From: Pelomyxa schiedti
Lineage: Eukaryota; Evosea; Pelobiontida; Pelomyxidae
Assembly (NCBI GenBank): GCA_020536535.1
Contig: JAHLWZ010000762.1
Span: forward strand, 1 to 58,770
Length of the DNA: 58,770 nt
Direction: 5' to 3'
Shown one piece after another: positions 56,301 through 58,770 of the stretch. Each line of letters starts with the position of its first letter. The first letter of the stretch is position 1. The position numbers were made by a program, and so were the translations under genes. The notes under the pieces were generated by a model. That model was not told the origin of the DNA. It ran no database searches and saw only the letters and a program-made list of their open reading frames with translations.

Positions 56301-57048
56301 GGTGCTCTGGATGCACATTTGCATGAGAACAAACTGTGTACAGTTGCTTTTGAATGAGCTTTCAAAAATTCCCCCCTGCACTCTGCCAACAAGCCCAGCA
56401 GGCAGCACTGTCCAACCCATGTTGACAGGAGTGTGGAAGTTACTATTGGCCTGGTATTACAGAAGGAGTACACCCCACTCCCAGTGTGGTGTGGGCAAAG
56501 ACACAGCCAAGGCATTTTCACTGTTAGAGCAAGCAGTTGAATGTGGAAACGGTGAAGCACTCCTATTGCTTGGTACTAGCTACGAGAGAGGGAAAGGTGT
56601 CAGAACGGACACCACCAGAGCTATTGCACTGTATCAGAGGGCTGCTGATGCTGGCATCGCTGAGGCATTTCACCACATTGCAAACTGTTATTACTTTGGG
56701 AGGGGTGTGGCCAAAAATGTCGACAAGGCTGCAGTTCTTTTCCAGCAGGCCATTAATGCCGGCCATAGAGCATCAGCATATGACCTTGGGATTTGCTATC
56801 GCGATGGTGCAGGTGTTGTGGAGGATTCCAAGAAAGCAATGGAACTGTTCTACACGGCAGTGATGAACGAGGGGTGTGGCAGCAGTGAGGCCCTGGCAGC
56901 ACTTGGTTTTTGCCACCTTGAGGGTGATGGTGTGAGTGTCGTTGATGTGAAGACAGCAACGAAGTTCTTGAGGCTGGCTGCTGCAGACAAAGTTACTGAA
57001 GCACAGGAGGAACTCGACAAAATCATTCACCATGCGAGGCACCACTGA
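53365..57048 (+). CDS. pseudokinase with C-terminal Sel1 repeats
   Basis: ATG at 53365 or 53386 (MDSADNC). A Ser/Thr-rich N-terminus leads to DTHNCGCG and a kinase-like fold; intron 53876-53954 joins ESHSGTG to LKFKVRCKG, followed by YILKVLF (Lys kept) and EHPNIQQL. The catalytic loop reads VHFNLSLNNIAV in place of HRDLKxxN, so the catalytic Asp is Asn and the Lys is Ser; DFG is also degenerate (TDLIG). Activity is unlikely. After further exons a helical region leads into at least five Sel1-like repeats (ALLLLGTSYERGKGV, AFHHIANCYYFGRGV, SAYDLGICYRDGAGV, LAALGFCHLEGDGV), ending at TGA 57046. One exon boundary near 54285 does not resolve in frame. Probably a scaffold or allosteric regulator. 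Confidence 0.7.
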
Positions 57049-57306
57049 TGCCATGAAAAACCAAAAGACTGCCCATCCTCCAGAACACAAATACCAGTAC
57101 ACAAATGGAAACGCACGGCAACTTCGTAACACTGGTAACTTTGTGAATTGGAGCCAAAAACAGCTCGTATCGGACAATTTTTTTTTTACCAACTTGGATG
57201 ATTCCCCCCTGGGAATCAGGGGCTAGGCCCGAACTCGGACTTCAACGAGGCTGTTTTTAAGTGGATTTGGGATTATTTATTTTACAGCAGAAGACAGGGT
57301 GTGTGA

Positions 57307-58770
57307 TCACGAGGAGGACGAGTGATCTGGGAAAGATGCAACGATTCCCGCCAGGCAAGCGGTAATGTGCCCCGTCACGTCGTTGTCAGTGCCACCAGCA
57401 GGTTCTGTTGTGGTGGAGGAGGGGTGCTGACGAGAAGGGGAGCGCAACGGCGGGACTGTTGTGCTTGTGCTTGTTGTTGGGTTTGTGGTTGTGCGTGTGG
57501 GTCTTGCTGTTGTGAACACAATCTCCGCACATGTTATCAGTATTTTCTCATTCGCCGGGAATGACGGCCGGTTGATTTCTGTATTGTTTGTAAGTCCAGG
57601 ACAAGAGACTGGAAAGAACACCCAACCGAGGATTGAGAGGCAGGACTCGACAGCGACGGAGAACAGATCAATGCACGCACGGTGGACGTTCTTCATCTTG
57701 GGCTCAGAATGTAACGCCGAAATGATTGCGATCCTACGGCCGAGGCACTCCGCAACGGGCATGTCTCCAATGTCTTCACAAAGCCGGTCAACTTCTGTGT
57801 GTTGTGAGATAGAGATAGAGACACAGAGAGAGAAAGAGACAGACAGACAAACCCGCGTTTTGTGCGGTGATGTTTTGTTTGTTGGGAGAAACGAACCGGC
57901 AATTTCAGGGGATGGCAGTGGTGACCTCTGGAGCTTCATAAACTCACCCATTTTGGCAAAGGACTTGGGGAGTGTGACTTCCGGGATGGTACCTTGGAGG
58001 AGTTCACTCAACAAAACTGCGAACTCCCACATGTCTCCTGGGATCAGGGTCAGAACGCAACCGAAGGTAAGAGTTCCACCTTGAATTCCGTAGTGACGAG
58101 TGTGCATCTGTGGAGGCAGGTAAATCGGTGTTCCTGCACCGTTTGTGAAGGTACCAAGTGGTGTTGGCCGAACTCCTCCTCCACCACTTCCAGGGAGACC
58201 ATTTCCAACGCTAGCTCTTGACACTCCTTTGGTAACCGTTAACTTGGAATGAAATGGTTGGAGAGAGACACCGAAATCAGCAATTTTTGGAGTTCCACAA
58301 GAATCCAAGAGAACGTTGTTGCTGCTCAGGTCCCGGTGCATGATATTCCTCCTGTGTTGTTTTAAACACAGTCAATACCAACCACAGCACATTACTTTCA
58401 TGAAAGAAAACAATTAAAAAAAGAGGCAAGGAGAAATCACAAACATGTGAAGTGCAGTCATTCCTTTCGCAATTCCTGAAGAGATCGCAATAACTTCCAC
58501 AAATGTCAAACTTTTCTGGTGTGCGTTGTGTGTCAGTATCAGTGTCAAAAGAAGCAAAGTTCGAGGGTGCATGGGGGGAGGAAGAAAAAGGCAAACAAAC
58601 GTGTTGAAGGAGTTGCCTGAGGCTCAATTCCATGAGTTCAGAGACGATCCAGAGTGACCTTGTGCTAGTGATGCACGTTCCAAGGCATCTCACAATATTT
58701 GGGTGCCTCAAACTCGACGAAATCTAGTGTGGGGGTTGTTGTTAGCAAGTTGTTGTCAACCCAGGAGCAT
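57307..58770 (-). CDS. TKL-like protein kinase, C-terminal part (runs off the window)
   Basis: Third member of the kinase family seen at 7.8 and 23.0 kb. Reading from the right edge: RMRHPNIVRCLGTC, WIVSELMELSLRQLL, then after introns LTFVEVIAISSGIAKGM, NIMHRDLSSNNVLL, IADFGVSLQPF, a Gly-rich activation-loop insert, GTPIYLPPQMHTRHYGIQ, DMWEFAVLLSELL, and a tail ending in serines at 57307. Intron positions match the 24-kb gene: before RNI(I/M)HRD, after HYGIQ, and before the EVDRLC exon. HRD and DFG are intact, so it should be active. The N-terminus (ankyrin or other) lies beyond the window. It converges on the Sel1 gene with about 260 bases between the stops. Confidence 0.8.

Noticed and set aside
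1-58770. Prokaryotic or viral origin, CRISPR arrays, tRNA genes
   Set aside because: Spliced genes, TKL kinases and the caspase argue for a eukaryotic nucleus. No spaced direct-repeat array and no tRNA T-arm signature was seen.

Overview
The window is nuclear DNA of a eukaryote. Genes are split by short GT-AG introns (many 37-60 nt, some to about 140 nt, often with CTAAC/CTGAC-like branch sites). Encoded domains are typical of amoeboid protists: TKL-like kinases, ankyrin and WLxxxF-type helical repeats, Sel1 repeats, polyQ and polySer tracts, caspase-like peptidases and dynamin-like GTPases. An amoebozoan, perhaps an archamoeba, is my inference; no rRNA or marker gene is present to prove it. 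No tRNA, rRNA or CRISPR was seen.

Layout. 0.4-3.9 kb (+): dynamin-like GTPase fused to a kinase, with frame breaks. 4.3-5.6 kb (+): unknown gene behind an overlapping upstream ORF. 6.7-7.5 kb: fossil pogo-type transposase. 7.8-9.7 kb (+): front half of a TKL-like kinase gene, cut off after its glycine loop and abutting a SAM-caspase gene (9.7-12.2 kb, +), followed by a WLxxxF-repeat gene (12.6-15.2 kb, +) and a decayed copy of the 'family A' gene (15.9-17.7 kb). 17.7-22.4 kb is gene-poor with dispersed repeats. 23.0-26.5 kb (+): ankyrin-TKL kinase gene. 26.8-32.3 kb (-): second copies of the WLxxxF and SAM-caspase genes in the same order, so the two pairs form a large inverted paralogous block. 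32.4-38 kb: small genes, including a secreted receptor-L-domain-like protein, a condensation-type acyltransferase and a ubiquitin-like protein. 38-40 kb: repeat copies. 40.1-43.2 kb (+): intact family A gene. 43.6-46.1 kb (+): polyQ / Cys-rich / ankyrin gene. 47.2-53.2 kb (+): GTPase - long helical region - von Willebrand A - kinase gene. 53.4-57.0 kb (+): pseudokinase-Sel1 gene. 57.3-58.8 kb (-): C-terminal half of a third TKL-like kinase.

The dominant theme is signalling: GTPases, kinases, a caspase with SAM, ankyrin and Sel1 scaffolds, in unusual fusions. The best candidate for an undescribed system is the GTPase-helical-(vWA)-kinase family, present here in two forms. The paralogous SAM-caspase plus repeat-protein gene pairs are the second. 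Several genes show single-base frame breaks without a splice explanation. These could be residual sequencing indels or true decay and should be checked on raw reads before any pseudogene claim.
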